Shown: in pieces, positions 1-11,900 of the stretch
Layout of the letters: each line of letters starts with the position of its first letter
Position numbering within the stretch: the stretch's first letter is position 1
From: Arthrobacter sp. TMP15
GTDB lineage: Bacteria; Actinomycetota; Actinomycetes; Actinomycetales; Micrococcaceae
Direction: 5' to 3'
NCBI RefSeq assembly: GCF_039529835.1
Contig: NZ_CP154262.1
Location: forward strand, 3,100,001-3,164,000
Length of the DNA: 64,000 bases
The notes under the pieces: model-generated
The model's input: only the letters and a program-made list of their open reading frames with translations
What the model was told of the DNA's origin: nothing
The model's database searches: none
Made by a program: the position numbers and the translations under genes

Positions 1-176
1 TTCTCCTCGGGAGCCGAGTCGATAGTAGCGAAATCACGCGCCTCGTTGAGATCGGGGTACTTATCAAAAAGTACCTTGGAAATGGCAGCCGTCAACGTGG
101 TCTTACCATGGTCTACGTGACCGATGGTACCGATGTTAACGTGCGGCTTAGTCCGCTCGAACTTTGCCTTCGCCAC
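1..176 (-). CDS. tuf: Elongation factor Tu, N-terminal part (cut by window edge)
   Basis: EF-Tu is the GTPase that delivers aminoacyl-tRNA to the ribosome. Only the first 58 or so codons are in the window; the rest lies to the left. The protein begins with [19 protein letters not shown] followed by the P-loop [11 protein letters not shown], which is diagnostic. The start is GTG at 174-176, preceded by GGAGGA at 181-186 with a short ACCC spacer. It follows fusA in the same direction, 162 bp downstream of the fusA stop, the usual end of the str operon (rpsL-rpsG-fusA-tuf). A 60-codon ORF across its upstream region is a shadow. Confidence 0.97.
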   Translation of the reverse strand, partial: MAKAKFERTKPHVNIGTIGHVDHGKTTLTAAISKVLFDKYPDLNEARDFATIDSAPEE

Positions 177-338
177 GGGTTCCTCCTAGAACGTTTGCTG
201 TTGACTTACTCTCAGCGACGCTATTCGTCACCGAAATCCTAAGTAAGTCTACTGGGGGCTTTTGATATTTAAGAAATTCTTGCTGCTTGGCGCCTGACCA
301 AGTGTAGAACCTGCTACAGACGCCAAGCAAAAGTGCGA

Positions 339-2453
339 CTACTCGCCGCGGGCCTTCTGGATGATTTCGTCGGCTACTGCCTTCGGAACCTCAGAGTAGC
401 TGTCAAACTTCATCGAGTACACTGCGCGACCCTGGGTCTTAGACCGTAGATCGCCGATGTAACCGAACATGCCGGACAAGGGAACAAGAGCCTTGATGAC
501 CTTGACACCGCTTGCGTCCTCCATGGACTGCATCTGACCGCGACGGGAGTTGATGTCACCAATAACTTCACCCATGTATTCCTCAGGGGTGCGGACTTCA
601 ACTTCCATCAACGGTTCAAGCAGAACCGGGTTGGCCAACCGAGCGGCTTCCTTGAACGCCATACGACCGGCGATCTTGAAGGCCATTTCGGAGGAGTCAA
701 CATCGTGGGACGCGCCGTCAAGCAGCGTGGCCTGGATGCCAACCATCGGGTAACCTGCCAGCACGCCATCAGGCAATGCGGACTGAATTCCCTGGTCAAC
801 GCTGGGGATGTATTCGCGGGGAACACGGCCACCAGTGACCTTGTTCTGGAACGAGTACATTTCGCCATCGTGCGTATCCAGCGGCGCAATGGCAATCTGG
901 ATCTTGGCGAACTGACCTGAACCACCGGTCTGCTTCTTGTGCGTGTAGTCATGCTTGACCACAGCGCGCTTGATGGTTTCCCGGTAGGCAACCTGCGGCT
1001 TGCCAACGTTAGCTTCAACGTTGTATTCGCGGCGCATGCGGTCAACCAAAACATCCAAGTGAAGCTCGCCCATGCCGCCGATTTCGGTCTGGCCGGTGTC
1101 TTCATTGAGAAGGACGGTGAACGTCGGATCCTCAGCGGAGAGCTTCTGGATAGCCGTTGACAGCTTTTCCTGGTCACTCTTGGTCTTCGGTTCAATAGCA
1201 ACGAAGATCACAGGATCAGGGAAAGTCATCGACTCAAGCACGATCGGATTTGCCGGATCACACAAGGTGTCACCAGTGGTGGTGTCCTTGAGGCCAATAA
1301 CGGCGTAGATGTGACCTGCGTGGATTTCATCCACAGGCATTTCCTTGTTGGCGTGCATCTGGAACAACTTACCCAGACGCTCCTTCTTCTGCTTGGTGGA
1401 GTTCAACAGCTGTGTGCCGGAAGTTGCCTTGCCGGAGTACACGCGAATGAAGTTCAACTGGCCAAAGAACGGGTGAGCGGCAATCTTGAAAGACAGCGCC
1501 GAGAACGGTGAATCTTCGCTGGGCTCACGAGTGAACTCAACTTCTTCATTGCGCGGATCGTGACCAACCATGGCGCCAACATCCAACGGGTTCGGCAGGT
1601 AATCGATGACAGCATCGAGCATCGGCTGAACGCCGCGGTTCTTGAAGGCAGAGCCACAGAACACCGGGTAAATCTCAGAGTTCACGGTCAGCTTACGAAT
1701 GCCAGCCTTGAGTTCCTCAACTGAAGGCTCGATGCCCTCGAGGTACTTCTCCATGAGCTCTTCGGAAGCCTCTGCAACCGCTTCAACAAGTGAAGCACGG
1801 TATTCTTCAGCCTTTTCCTGCAGATCCGCGGGGATCTCTTTGGTCTCGTAGTTGGCACCCATGGTGACATCACCCTTGGAGTCGCCAGCCCAAACGAAAG
1901 CCTTCATGGACAGCAGGTCAACAACGCCGATGAATTCACTCTCGGCACCGATGGGCAGCTGCATGATCAACGGTTTGGCACCCAAACGGTTGATGATGGT
2001 GTCCACTGTGTAGTAGAAATCAGCACCGAGTTTGTCCATCTTGTTGACAAAGCAAATACGCGGAACGTTGTACTTGTCAGCCTGACGCCAAACAGTCTCA
2101 GACTGAGGCTCAACGCCTTCCTTGCCGTCAAAAACAGCGACGGCACCGTCAAGCACTCGCAAAGAGCGCTCCACCTCTACCGTGAAGTCAACGTGGCCAG
2201 GTGTGTCAATGATGTTGATCTGGTTGTTGTCCCAGAAGCAGGTCACGGCGGCACTCGTGATGGTGATGCCGCGTTCCTTTTCCTGTTCCATCCAGTCAGT
2301 CGTCGAAGCACCATCGTGTGTTTCGCCGAGCTTGTGGTTCACACCCGTGTAGAACAGGATGCGCTCAGTTGTAGTGGTCTTGCCAGCATCAATATGCGCC
2401 ATGATGCCAATGTTGCGGACCTTGTTAAGGTCTGTAAGCACGTCCTGTGCCAC
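339..2453 (-). CDS. fusA: Elongation factor G
   Basis: EF-G (704 aa) is the GTPase that drives ribosomal translocation and, with RRF, ribosome recycling. The length is normal for the family. Visible motifs are the P-loop AHIDAGKT (residues 19-26), the G3 motif DTPGH (83-87) and the G4 motif NKMD (137-140), followed by the domain II to V regions ending in QKARGE. The start is GTG at 2451-2453 with a GGGAGA ribosome binding site a few bases upstream. It lies 73 bp downstream of rpsG and upstream of tuf, the standard str operon order. No anomaly seen. Confidence 0.99.
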   Translation of the reverse strand: MAQDVLTDLNKVRNIGIMAHIDAGKTTTTERILFYTGVNHKLGETHDGASTTDWMEQEKERGITITSAAVTCFWDNNQINIIDTPGHVDFTVEVERSLRVLDGAVAVFDGKEGVEPQSETVWRQADKYNVPRICFVNKMDKLGADFYYTVDTIINRLGAKPLIMQLPIGAESEFIGVVDLLSMKAFVWAGDSKGDVTMGANYETKEIPADLQEKAEEYRASLVEAVAEASEELMEKYLEGIEPSVEELKAGIRKLTVNSEIYPVFCGSAFKNRGVQPMLDAVIDYLPNPLDVGAMVGHDPRNEEVEFTREPSEDSPFSALSFKIAAHPFFGQLNFIRVYSGKATSGTQLLNSTKQKKERLGKLFQMHANKEMPVDEIHAGHIYAVIGLKDTTTGDTLCDPANPIVLESMTFPDPVIFVAIEPKTKSDQEKLSTAIQKLSAEDPTFTVLLNEDTGQTEIGGMGELHLDVLVDRMRREYNVEANVGKPQVAYRETIKRAVVKHDYTHKKQTGGSGQFAKIQIAIAPLDTHDGEMYSFQNKVTGGRVPREYIPSVDQGIQSALPDGVLAGYPMVGIQATLLDGASHDVDSSEMAFKIAGRMAFKEAARLANPVLLEPLMEVEVRTPEEYMGEVIGDINSRRGQMQSMEDASGVKVIKALVPLSGMFGYIGDLRSKTQGRAVYSMKFDSYSEVPKAVADEIIQKARGE

Positions 2454-2526
2454 GGTTTCTCCCTTTTCTAGAGATGAGCGAGAAGAAAGCCGGCGGGGTC
2501 TCCGCCTGCCTCCTTCAAGGCTCTAG

Positions 2527-2997
2527 TTACCAGCGGTAGTGGGCGAAAGCCTTGTTGGACTCTGCCATCTTGTGGGTATCTTCGCGACGCTTGACAGCGG
2601 CACCAAGACCGTTTGAGGCATCCAGTACTTCGTTACGCAGACGCTCGGTCATGGTCTTCTCGCGGCGAGCCTTCGAGTAACCAACCAACCAGCGAAGTGC
2701 CAACGCGGTCTGACGACCGGGCTTGACTTCAACCGGAACCTGGTAGGTAGCGCCACCAACACGGCGAGACTTGACCTCAAGGCTCGGCTTGATGTTCTCC
2801 ATGGCCTTCTTCAAGGCAACAACGGGATCAGCACCGGTCTTTTCACGAACACCCTCAAGTGCACCGTAAACGATGCGCTCTGCGGTGGACTTCTTGCCAT
2901 CTACGAGAACCTTGTTGATCAACTGAGTGACCAAAGGGGAACCGTATACGGGATCTACTACTAGCGGCCGCTTGGGGGCCGGACCCTTGCGAGGCAT
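2527..2997 (-). CDS. rpsG: 30S ribosomal protein S7
   Basis: S7 (156 aa) nucleates assembly of the 3' domain of 16S rRNA and contacts the E-site tRNA. The start used is the ATG at 2995-2997, giving [19 protein letters not shown], the normal S7 N-terminus. The reading frame stays open upstream through rpsL but the extra residues are unrelated to S7. The start lies one base beyond the rpsL stop codon, and the binding site GGAGAAG lies inside the last rpsL codons, so the two genes are probably translationally coupled. The C-terminus [15 protein letters not shown] is typical. Confidence 0.98.
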   Translation of the reverse strand: MPRKGPAPKRPLVVDPVYGSPLVTQLINKVLVDGKKSTAERIVYGALEGVREKTGADPVVALKKAMENIKPSLEVKSRRVGGATYQVPVEVKPGRQTALALRWLVGYSKARREKTMTERLRNEVLDASNGLGAAVKRREDTHKMAESNKAFAHYRW

Positions 2998-2998
2998 A

Positions 2999-3373
2999 TT
3001 ACTTCTTCTCCATCTTTGCACCGTAGCGGCTGCGAGCCTGCTTGCGGTTCTTAACGCCCTGGGTATCCAATGCGCCACGGACGATCTTGTAACGAACGCC
3101 GGGAAGGTCCTTAACACGGCCTCCGCGAACAAGCACGATGGAGTGCTCCTGGAGGTTGTGGCCTACACCTGGGATGTAAGCAGTTACTTCCACGCCACCG
3201 TTAAGGCGTACACGTGCAACCTTACGGAGAGCCGAGTTCGGCTTCTTCGGGGTGGTTGTGTAAACGCGCGTGCATACGCCGCGACGCATGGGGCTGCCCT
3301 TAAGTGCGGGAGCCTTGGTCTTTGTGACCTTGGGTGTCCGGCCCTTTCGGACCAGCTGGTTAATCGTAGGCAC
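2999..3373 (-). CDS. rpsL: 30S ribosomal protein S12
   Basis: S12 (124 aa) sits at the decoding centre and affects translational accuracy. The sequence shows [13 protein letters not shown] with K43, and GGRVKDLPG with K88 and P91. These are the residues at which mutations give streptomycin resistance in other bacteria, so the allele looks drug-sensitive. It is the first gene of the str operon here and its promoter must lie in the 3374-3811 gap. The long plus-strand ORF across rpsL and rpsG is an antisense shadow. Confidence 0.98.
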   Translation of the reverse strand: MPTINQLVRKGRTPKVTKTKAPALKGSPMRRGVCTRVYTTTPKKPNSALRKVARVRLNGGVEVTAYIPGVGHNLQEHSIVLVRGGRVKDLPGVRYKIVRGALDTQGVKNRKQARSRYGAKMEKK

Positions 3374-3811
3374 TTTCGTGTTCTCCGTTGTTTTATCGTG
3401 TTGCTTGCCCCGCGGGCCACAATGATTGCGCCGATGAGGGTAAGCCTTTTACTGGTAGTCGCAGACTTGGCGACTTCACAGCGCCTAGGCATGCAAAAAT
3501 GTGGCATTCGCTGTACAAGAACCGTACAACCCGGACCCGCATCCGCTTCCTACGCCTAAACGTTAGGAAAACGCACACTCTTATCCACTGCCACACTAAC
3601 AATTACTATTTACATTACCACGGGTTATGCCATGCCCTCAAATCAAGGACATAAACGATCACACCCGGGCCGTTGACGGGACCTTGACAGCACGGGGTGC
3701 AGGCGCCAGTCTCGAAAGTACCCAGAAACCAGCACCCAGCACACGGCACACGGCACACGGCACACGGCAAGAAGTATTAGGCACATAGTGCCCTGTTCAA
3801 GGAGGCACGTA
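3374..3811. other. Divergent intergenic region between rpsL and the lipase gene
   Basis: About 440 bp separate the divergent rpsL (minus) and patatin-like gene (plus). It must hold the str operon promoter and probably the lipase promoter. It contains AT-richer patches around 3590-3660 and a four-copy 7-bp repeat at 3741-3768. ORFs crossing it have no protein-like character. I could not pick out a convincing -35/-10 pair by eye. Confidence 0.6.
3741..3768. repeat. 7-bp tandem repeat, four copies (ACACGGC)
   Basis: ACACGGC is repeated four times without mismatch, directly upstream of the lipase gene and 30 bp before its ribosome binding site. The copy number could vary by slippage and alter promoter spacing, but that is speculation. 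Confidence 0.9.
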
Positions 3812-4804
3812 ATGGCTGATGCAGATCTTGTGCTTGAAGGTGGCGGGGTTAAGAGTTCGGCGCTGGTGGGAGCTATTGCGGCAATGACCAGTTTTAGCGA
3901 TCCTTATTCTTTCCACCGAATCGCTGGCGCTTCTGCCGGCGCCATCGTGGCTGGGCTGCTAGCGGCCGGACTGAGTGCGGCCCAAATCAAGAACGCCATG
4001 GACAGACTGGACTACACAAAGTTCATGGACCCCACCGGCTGCCTTTCCGGGTTGCCAATTGTGGGAGAAATTTCCGGGCTGCTGTTCCACCAGGGACTCT
4101 ACGCCGGAGAGGTCCTCTACGAATGGCTCAAGGAAACCCTTGCCGCCCATGGCGTCCATACGTGGGCGGACCTAAAGGATAATGATCCGCAAAGCGCGTT
4201 GCCGGCATCGCAACGATACAAACTAGTGGTGATTGTCTCGGATATATCCCGGGGAATTATGCTCCGCCTGCCCTGGGACTATAGGGAACTACTGGGAGTG
4301 GATCCAGACACCGCCCCCGTAGCGGACGCCATCAGGGCATCTGCCTCCATCCCTTTTTTCTTCCGCCCCTGGACCTTGCCCACAGATCCGTCGGTTACCG
4401 GGCACAAGAATATTGTTTGCTCAGATGGTGGGCTACTCTCCAACTTCCCCATGTCGATCTTTGACAGAGATGACGGCGCACTCCCCCGTTGGCCAACAAT
4501 TGGCATCAAGTTATCTGATACCAATACAGCCCGTACGCAGGACTGGAACCCCGAGCACAACAGCCTGGAACTGGCAAAATCACTACTGAGCACCATCATT
4601 GGGGCCGCGGATCGCAGCTATGTGAACGAGCCGCAGGCGTCCTCGCGGACAATCTTTATCAATACTTCCAATTACCGGGCCACCGATTTCAACCTCACAC
4701 AGCAGGACAAGGACGCCATGTACGCCAGCGGATTAGCCAGCGGGGAGAGGTTTCTTGCACGCTGGGACTTCAAGAAGTGGCAGTCCGGAGACTACTCGAT
4801 GTGA
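3812..4804 (+). CDS. Patatin-like phospholipase family protein
   Basis: A 330-aa predicted lipid acyl hydrolase. It has the glycine-rich oxyanion motif EGGGVKSSALVG (residues 9-20), the nucleophile elbow GASAG with Ser41, and the catalytic aspartate in SDGGLLSNFP (Asp205), forming the Ser-Asp dyad of the patatin family. No signal peptide is visible, so it is probably cytoplasmic. The ATG at 3812 was chosen because GGAGG lies 6 bp upstream at 3801-3805; an upstream in-frame start would add eight residues without family likeness. It is on the opposite strand to the ribosomal and polymerase genes, between rpsL and rpoC, and converges with rpoC. The substrate is unknown. Confidence 0.88.
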   Translation: MADADLVLEGGGVKSSALVGAIAAMTSFSDPYSFHRIAGASAGAIVAGLLAAGLSAAQIKNAMDRLDYTKFMDPTGCLSGLPIVGEISGLLFHQGLYAGEVLYEWLKETLAAHGVHTWADLKDNDPQSALPASQRYKLVVIVSDISRGIMLRLPWDYRELLGVDPDTAPVADAIRASASIPFFFRPWTLPTDPSVTGHKNIVCSDGGLLSNFPMSIFDRDDGALPRWPTIGIKLSDTNTARTQDWNPEHNSLELAKSLLSTIIGAADRSYVNEPQASSRTIFINTSNYRATDFNLTQQDKDAMYASGLASGERFLARWDFKKWQSGDYSM

Positions 4805-4823
4805 TGGTGGGATAGCTTTGTTA

Positions 4824-4875
4824 AAGTACGACGGCGGTGACCCACCTTCACAGGTGAGTCACCGCCGTCGTACTT
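4824..4875. terminator. Long hairpin between the lipase gene and rpoC
   Basis: Perfect 18-bp inverted repeat (4824-4841 with 4858-4875) whose 16-nt loop can itself form a short stem (CACCT/AGGTG). It lies just after the lipase stop at 4804 and faces the rpoC end, so it probably serves convergent genes. The 3' U-run is weak. Confidence 0.75.
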
Positions 4876-4906
4876 CACTTCTAACTGGGTCCGCAACCCC
4901 GAGGGG

Positions 4907-4940
4907 CCAACGCTTTGATCGCTAGCAATCAAAGCGTTGG
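4907..4940. terminator. Second hairpin, directly after rpoC
   Basis: Perfect 13-bp stem (4907-4919 with 4928-4940) and an 8-nt loop, 13 bp downstream of the rpoC stop codon when read on the minus strand. There is no T-run after it. It may act with the neighbouring 18-bp hairpin as a bidirectional termination or 3'-end protection region. Confidence 0.65.
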
Positions 4941-4953
4941 CAGGAGCGCGGGA

Positions 4954-7900
4954 TTAGCCTGAGAAGTTGGTGCCCAGGTCGTAATCATCCAAGGGAATCG
5001 CACGGAACTCGGCACCCAAGTCGCCGACGCCGCCCACATAGTCAAAGTCGCTGAACGCGCTGGGACCTGTGAACAGATTGGCCTTGGCTTCTTCCGTGGG
5101 CTCCACCGTAACGTCGGTGTAGCGCGGAAGACCCGTACCGGCGGGGATCAACTTACCAATGATCACGTTCTCCTTCAGGCCCAACAGTGGGTCTGATTTG
5201 CCTTCCATGGCCGCCTGCGTCAGAACGCGGGTGGTTTCCTGGAAGGACGCTGCGGAGAGCCATGATTCGGTAGCCAAGGAAGCCTTGGTGATACCCATCA
5301 GCTCGTTACGGCCCGATGCAGGCTTCTTGCCCTCGGACACTACGCGACGGTTTTCCGTCTCGAAGCGGCCGCGCTCGGCAAGCTCGCCCGGCAGCAGCTT
5401 CGAGTCGCCGGACTCGATGACTGTGACGCGGCGAAGCATCTGGCGGACAATAACCTCCACGTGCTTATCGTGGATGCCAACGCCCTGGCTGCGGTATACG
5501 CGCTGAACTTCCTCAACGAGGTGCTTCTGAGCGGCACGCGGGCCAAGGATACGCAGAACCTGCTTGGGGTCAACAGCACCCACAATGAGTTTCTGGCCAA
5601 CCTCAACGTGCTCGCCGTCAGCAACCTGCAGGCGTGCTCGTCGCAGAACCGGGTAAGCGATTTCTTCGGTGCCGTCATCCGGTGTCAGGATCAAACGCAT
5701 TGTCTTCTCGGACTCATCAATATTGATGCGACCGGCAGCTTCTGCGATCGGAGCGACACCCTTGGGGGTACGCGCTTCGAAGAGCTCCTGGATACGGGGC
5801 AGACCCTGGGTGATGTCCTCGCCACGGCTGGCAGAAACAGCACCACCAGTGTGGAAGGTACGCATGGTCAGCTGTGTGCCGGGCTCGCCAATGGACTGGG
5901 CAGCAATAATACCGACGGCTTCACCAATGTCCACGGTCTTACCCGTAGCCAAGGAACGGCCGTAGCAAAGTGCACAGGTACCAACGGTTGACTCACAGGT
6001 GAGTACTGAACGGACCTTGATCTCTTCAATGCCGGCTGCGAACAGCTTGTCAATGAGGACATCTCCGACGTCGGCGCCCGCAACAGCTAGAACCTGACCG
6101 TTAGAGTCCACAACCTCGGAAGCCAAGGTACGAGCGTAAACGCTGTTCTCAACTTCCTCGTGCAGCACAATCTCACCTGCGCCATCAACCACTGCGATCG
6201 GCAGGGTCAAACCGCGCTCGGTGCCACAGTCGTCTTCACGAACAATGACATCCTGTGAGACGTCAACGAGTCGACGGGTCAGGTAACCGGAGTTGGCTGT
6301 ACGCAGAGCGGTATCGGCCAGACCCTTACGGGCACCGTGAGTAGCAATGAAGTACTCCAAAACCGACAGGCCCTCACGGTATGAGGACTTGATCGGGCGA
6401 GGGATAATTTCACCCTTCGGGTTGGCTACCAAGCCACGGATACCGGCAATCTGACGAACCTGCATCCAGTTACCACGAGCACCGGAAGAGACCATCCGGT
6501 TGATCGTGTTGGATGCGGCGAACGAGTCACGCATAACATCCGCGATCTCGTTGGTTGCCTGGTTCCAGATGTCAATGAGCTCCTGGCGGCGCTCATCATC
6601 AGCGATCAAACCCTTGTCATACTGGGCCTGGACCTTGGCGGCCTTGATCTCGTAGCTTTCCAAGATGGCGGGCTTTGCGGCGGGTACCTCAATGTCGGAG
6701 ATGGCAACTGTAATACCTGAACGAGTTGCCCAGTAGAAACCGGCATCCTTCAAGTTATCCAGTGTTGCTGCCACAACCACCTTGGGGTAACGCTCGGCGA
6801 GATCGTTGACGATCTCGGAGAGCTGACCCTTGTCAGCAACAGACTCTACCCACGGGTAATCCGCAGGAAGCGTCTCATTGAAGATGACCTGGCCCAAGGA
6901 GGTTTCGATGAGGGCGGTGCCACCGGATTCGAAACCTTCCGGCCCCTTGCGCTCGGGACCGGGAACAAAGTTCTCCAAACGAATCTTGACCTGTGAGTTC
7001 AAGTGCAACTCATTGGCGTCGAAGGCCATAACGGCTTCAGCCGAGGTGGAGAACACACGGCCTTCACCGGCTGAACCCTCACGCTTGGTGGTCAAGTGGT
7101 ACAAGCCGATGATCATATCCTGCGAAGGCAGGGTGACCGGGCGGCCGTCTGAAGGCTTCAGAATATTGTTCGAGGACAGCATCAAGATGCGCGCTTCAGC
7201 CTGTGCTTCAGGGCTCAGCGGCAGGTGAACTGCCATCTGGTCACCGTCGAAGTCAGCGTTGAAAGCACCACAAACCAGCGGGTGAAGCTGGATTGCCTTA
7301 CCTTCGACAAGCTGCGGCTCGAACGCCTGGATGCCCAAACGGTGCAAGGTAGGTGCACGGTTCAGAAGTACCGGGTGCTCGGTGATGATCTCTTCGAGAA
7401 CATCCCACACCTGGGGACGGAAACGTTCAACCATGCGCTTGGCGCTCTTGATGTTCTGCGCATGGTTAAGGTCAACCAGGCGCTTCATCACGAACGGCTT
7501 GAAGAGCTCCAACGCCATCTGCTTAGGCAGACCACACTGGTGCAGCTTCAGCTGCGGGCCAACAACAATAACCGAACGGCCCGAGTAGTCAACGCGCTTA
7601 CCCAACAGGTTCTGACGGAATCGCCCCTGCTTGCCCTTGAGCATGTCAGAGAGCGACTTCAGCGGACGGTTGCCCGGTCCGGTGACAGGACGGCCACGAC
7701 GACCGTTATCGAAGAGCGAATCAACAGCTTCCTGGAGCATACGCTTTTCGTTGTTGACGATGATTTCCGGAGCACCCAAATCAAGCAAACGCTTGAGACG
7801 GTTGTTGCGGTTGATCACTCGACGGTACAGATCGTTCAAGTCGGAGGTGGCGAAACGGCCACCATCGAGCTGAACCATGGGGCGCAGTTCCGGCGGGATC

Positions 7901-8856
7901 ACCGGGACGGCATCCAGGACCATACCCAGCGGGCTGTTGTTGGTGGTCAAGAAAGCATTGACAACCTTCAAACGCTTCAGGGCACGGGTCTTACGCTGTC
8001 CCTTGCCATTTGCAATGATGTCGCGAAGGATCTCCGCTTCACCAGCCATGTCAAAGGTCTCAAGACGGCTCTTGATGGCTTCGGCACCCATGGCACCTTC
8101 GAAGAACATGCCGTAACGGTCACGCAATTCGCGGTACAGGGCCTCGTCACCTTCAAGATCGGCAACCTTCAGAGCCTTGAAGCGGTCCCACACCTGCTCG
8201 AGACGATCGATGTCAGCGTCAGCGCGCTTACGCACGTTGGCCATCTGACGGTCCGCAGAATCGCGAGCCTTCTTCTTATCGGCGGCCTTGGCGCCCTCAC
8301 CTTCAAGGCGCTGCAATTCGCCTTCAAGGTCACGAGCGATCGTGGCGATGTCGTTATCGCGGGTATCCACCATGCGCTTCTTCTCCAGATCATGCTCAAT
8401 CTGGAGGTTCGGCAGCTCTGCATGACGTGCTTCATCGTCAACGCTGGTGATCATGTATGCAGCGAAGTAAATGACCTTTTCAAGGTCCTTCGGTGCAAGG
8501 TCCAACAGGTAGCCCAAGCGCGAGGGAACGCCCTTGAAGTACCAGATGTGAGTAACGGGCGCAGCAAGCTCAATGTGGCCCATGCGCTCACGGCGTACCT
8601 TTGCGCGGGTGACTTCAACGCCACAACGCTCGCAGATAATGCCCTTGAAGCGCACACGCTTGTACTTGCCGCAGTAGCATTCCCAGTCGCGGGACGGGCC
8701 GAAGATCTTCTCACAGAAAAGACCGTCTTTTTCCGGCTTGAGCGTACGGTAATTGATAGTTTCCGGCTTCTTGACTTCGCCGTGGCTCCAGTCGCGGATA
8801 TCTGCCGCGGTGGCCAGGCCAATCTGCATACTGCCGAAGGAGGATTCGCTGGACAT
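4954..8856 (-). CDS. rpoC: DNA-directed RNA polymerase subunit beta'
   Basis: Beta' (1300 aa), the largest core RNA polymerase subunit. The N-terminal zinc site has Cys60, Cys62, Cys75 and Cys78. The absolutely conserved catalytic motif [12 protein letters not shown] lies near residue 530 and carries the three Mg-binding aspartates. The second zinc cluster appears as [13 protein letters not shown] in the C-terminal third. The length fits actinobacterial RpoC. The ATG start at 8854-8856 has AGGA upstream. It follows rpoB by about 100 bp in the usual operon. The 579-codon ORF on the other strand is antisense shadow. Confidence 0.99.
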   Translation of the reverse strand: MSSESSFGSMQIGLATAADIRDWSHGEVKKPETINYRTLKPEKDGLFCEKIFGPSRDWECYCGKYKRVRFKGIICERCGVEVTRAKVRRERMGHIELAAPVTHIWYFKGVPSRLGYLLDLAPKDLEKVIYFAAYMITSVDDEARHAELPNLQIEHDLEKKRMVDTRDNDIATIARDLEGELQRLEGEGAKAADKKKARDSADRQMANVRKRADADIDRLEQVWDRFKALKVADLEGDEALYRELRDRYGMFFEGAMGAEAIKSRLETFDMAGEAEILRDIIANGKGQRKTRALKRLKVVNAFLTTNNSPLGMVLDAVPVIPPELRPMVQLDGGRFATSDLNDLYRRVINRNNRLKRLLDLGAPEIIVNNEKRMLQEAVDSLFDNGRRGRPVTGPGNRPLKSLSDMLKGKQGRFRQNLLGKRVDYSGRSVIVVGPQLKLHQCGLPKQMALELFKPFVMKRLVDLNHAQNIKSAKRMVERFRPQVWDVLEEIITEHPVLLNRAPTLHRLGIQAFEPQLVEGKAIQLHPLVCGAFNADFDGDQMAVHLPLSPEAQAEARILMLSSNNILKPSDGRPVTLPSQDMIIGLYHLTTKREGSAGEGRVFSTSAEAVMAFDANELHLNSQVKIRLENFVPGPERKGPEGFESGGTALIETSLGQVIFNETLPADYPWVESVADKGQLSEIVNDLAERYPKVVVAATLDNLKDAGFYWATRSGITVAISDIEVPAAKPAILESYEIKAAKVQAQYDKGLIADDERRQELIDIWNQATNEIADVMRDSFAASNTINRMVSSGARGNWMQVRQIAGIRGLVANPKGEIIPRPIKSSYREGLSVLEYFIATHGARKGLADTALRTANSGYLTRRLVDVSQDVIVREDDCGTERGLTLPIAVVDGAGEIVLHEEVENSVYARTLASEVVDSNGQVLAVAGADVGDVLIDKLFAAGIEEIKVRSVLTCESTVGTCALCYGRSLATGKTVDIGEAVGIIAAQSIGEPGTQLTMRTFHTGGAVSASRGEDITQGLPRIQELFEARTPKGVAPIAEAAGRINIDESEKTMRLILTPDDGTEEIAYPVLRRARLQVADGEHVEVGQKLIVGAVDPKQVLRILGPRAAQKHLVEEVQRVYRSQGVGIHDKHVEVIVRQMLRRVTVIESGDSKLLPGELAERGRFETENRRVVSEGKKPASGRNELMGITKASLATESWLSAASFQETTRVLTQAAMEGKSDPLLGLKENVIIGKLIPAGTGLPRYTDVTVEPTEEAKANLFTGPSAFSDFDYVGGVGDLGAEFRAIPLDDYDLGTNFSG

Positions 8857-8929
8857 ATGGGTCCTGTTCTCTCTAATTCTCTAAAGTCTGAATGTCTAAG
8901 CGGGGTACGGGAGGAAGGGAAGGTTCTTT

Positions 8930-8952
8930 CGGCGGTGGGCTGGCCACCGCCG
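8930..8952 (-). other. Hairpin in the rpoB-rpoC intergenic space
   Basis: A 9-bp GC-rich stem (8930-8938 with 8944-8952) and 5-nt loop, just after the rpoB stop at 8961. No U-run follows on the minus strand, so it looks like a processing or stabilising hairpin rather than a full terminator. Confidence 0.5.
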
Positions 8953-8960
8953 TCGTCCCC

Positions 8961-11900
8961 CTAAACTTCTTCGACAGAGTTAGGCTCGGCCCGTGACAGG
9001 TCGATGCCCAGCTCCTCCGCGGCCCGGAAGACTTCTTCATCCGAGTCACGCATCTCAATCGCGGCACCGTCGGTGGAAAGAACTTCCACGTTCAAGCACA
9101 GCGACTGCATTTCCTTGATCAGAACCTTGAAGGATTCCGGGATACCCGGCTCCGGGATGTTCTCACCCTTGACGATGGCTTCGTAAACTTTCACGCGGCC
9201 ATGGATGTCATCGGACTTGATCGTCAGCAGTTCCTGCAGGGTGTATGCGGCACCATAAGCTTCCAGTGCCCAAACTTCCATCTCACCAAAGCGCTGTCCA
9301 CCGAACTGGGCCTTACCACCCAATGGCTGCTGGGTGATCATGGAGTACGGACCCGTGGAGCGGGCGTGAATCTTGTCATCCACCAAGTGGTGGAGTTTCA
9401 AGATGTACATGTAACCCACCGAGACAGGGTCCGGGAACGGCTCACCGGAGCGGCCATCAAACAACATGGTCTTACCGGAGGAGTCGATCAGGCGGTCGCC
9501 ATCACGAGTCAGGTTAGTGGAATCAAGCAGACCCGTGATTTCCGAGTCGCGTGCACCATCAAACACGGGTGTTGCCACACGAGTCTGACCAATTTCACGC
9601 GGCAGGTTCGGAAGGTCCTTGATCCAGTCCGGCTCGCCTTCAACCTTCCAACCCGTCTTGGCTACCCAACCGAGGTGGATTTCCAAAACCTGACCAACGT
9701 TCATACGTCCTGGAACACCCAAGGGGTTCAGCACAATGTCAACGGGGGTACCGTCAGCAAGGAAGGGCATATCTTCGATCGGGAGGATCTTGGAAATAAC
9801 ACCCTTGTTGCCGTGACGGCCGGCCAGCTTGTCACCGTCGGTGATCTTGCGCTTGTTGGCAACGTAGACGCGTACCAACTGGTTCACACCGGGAGGCAGG
9901 TCATCTTCGGAGTCGCGGTCAAAGACGCGAACGCCAATAACAGTTCCGGACTCGCCGTGGGGAACCTTCAAGGAAGTGTCGCGAACTTCGCGGCTCTTCT
10001 CACCAAAGATTGCACGCAGCAGGCGTTCTTCCGGGGTCAGCTCAGTTTCACCCTTAGGGGTGACCTTGCCCACCAGAACGTCTCCGGCCTCAACTTCTGC
10101 ACCGATGTGGATGATGCCGCGCTCATCGAGACCGGCAAGGATTTCCTCGGAAACGTTCGGGATGTCCCGCGTAATTTCCTCGGCGCCAAGCTTGGTGTCG
10201 CGAGCATCGATCTCATGTTCTTCGATGTGGATTGAAGAAAGCACATCCTCTGCAACAATGCGCTGCGAAAGGATAATGGCATCCTCGTAGTTGTGGCCTT
10301 CCCAAGACATGAAGGCGACCAACAGGTTCTTACCCAAAGCAAGCTCGCCCAGATCCGTTGCCGGACCATCGGCAATGATGCCGCCAACTTCCAGACGCTG
10401 ACCCTCTGAGGCCAACACGCGCTGATTGTAAGCCGTTCCCTGGTTGGAACGCTGGTACTTGGCGATGGGGTAACTGATCTCCGTGCCGTCATCGTTGAGC
10501 ATGACAACAACATCTGCGGAGACTTCCGAAACCACACCGGCCTTCTTGGCAATGACAACGTCACCGGCATCAACTGCTGTGGCGCGCTCCATGCCGGTAC
10601 CGACAAATGGGGCCTCGGAACGCACCAACGGCACGGCCTGACGCTGCATGTTCGCACCCATCAAGGCGCGGTTGGCGTCGTCGTGCTCCAAGAACGGAAT
10701 CAAGGCAGTTGCCACAGACACCATCTGGCGCGGGGAAACGTCCATGTATTCAACGTCTGATGCTGCGATCAGAACAGGCTCCCCGCCGCCACCACGCTGA
10801 CGGACCAATACTGAGTCCTCAACAAAGTGACTGTTCTCATCGAGGGGCGCGTTGGCCTGCGCGATGACAACATCCATCTCGTCGTCTGCTGTCAGGTAAT
10901 CAACCTCGTCAGAGACAAAGCCATCCTTGACCCGACGATACGGTGTCTCAATGAAACCAAACGGGTTGATGCGTCCGTAGGATGCCAACGAACCGATCAG
11001 ACCAATGTTGGGGCCTTCAGGAGTTTCAATCGGGCACATGCGGCCGTAGTGGGAGGGGTGAACGTCACGGACTTCCATGCCAGCACGGTCACGGGACAAA
11101 CCACCGGGCCCAAGCGCAGAAAGACGACGCTTGTGCGTCAACCCGGCAAGCGGGTTGTTCTGGTCCATGAACTGCGAGAGCTGAGAGGTTCCGAAGAACT
11201 CCTTGATCGCTGCCACAACGGGGCGGATGTTGATCAGGGTCTGCGGCGTGATCGCTTCGACGTCCTGAGTAGTCATACGCTCGCGAACCACGCGCTCCAT
11301 ACGGGAGAGACCCGTGCGGATCTGGTTCTCAATGAGCTCGCCCACGGCGCGGATACGACGGTTACCGAAGTGATCAATGTCATCAACGTCAACACGCAAG
11401 TCAACCTCGGCACCGTCGCGGGTGCCCTTGGTTGTCTTGTTGCCGGCATGCAAAGCAACCAAGTACTTGATCATGGCGACAATGTCATCCACGCTCAGTA
11501 CTGATGCTTTCTCATCGCTCAACGGCAGATCAATACCCAGTTTGCGGTTGATCTTGTAACGGCCAACCTTGGCCAGATCGTAGCGCTTGGGGTTGAAGTA
11601 CAGGTTGTGCAGCAGCGCATCAGCGGCGTCTACTGTGGGCGGCTCGCCCGGACGCAGCTTGCGGTAGATGTCCAGCAGGGCATCTTCGCGACCGGTGGTG
11701 GCATCCTTTTCCAAGGTTGCGCGGATCGAGTCGAACTCGCCGAACTCTTCCAGGATCTGGCCTTCACTCCAGCCGAGGGCCTTGAGCAGAACTGTGACTG
11801 ACTGCTTGCGCTTGCGGTCGAGACGGACGCCAACCTGGTCACGCTTGTCAATCTCCAGCTCGAACCATGCGCCACGCGAGGGGATGATCTTGGCGGTGAA

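Noticed and set aside
2927-3559. 210-codon plus-strand ORF opposite rpsL
   Set aside because: Antisense to rpsG/rpsL; no family resemblance.
7225-8964. 579-codon ORF on the plus strand opposite rpoC
   Set aside because: Lies wholly within rpoC on the other strand (and slightly beyond). Long antisense ORFs are expected opposite high-GC genes; no domain is recognisable.
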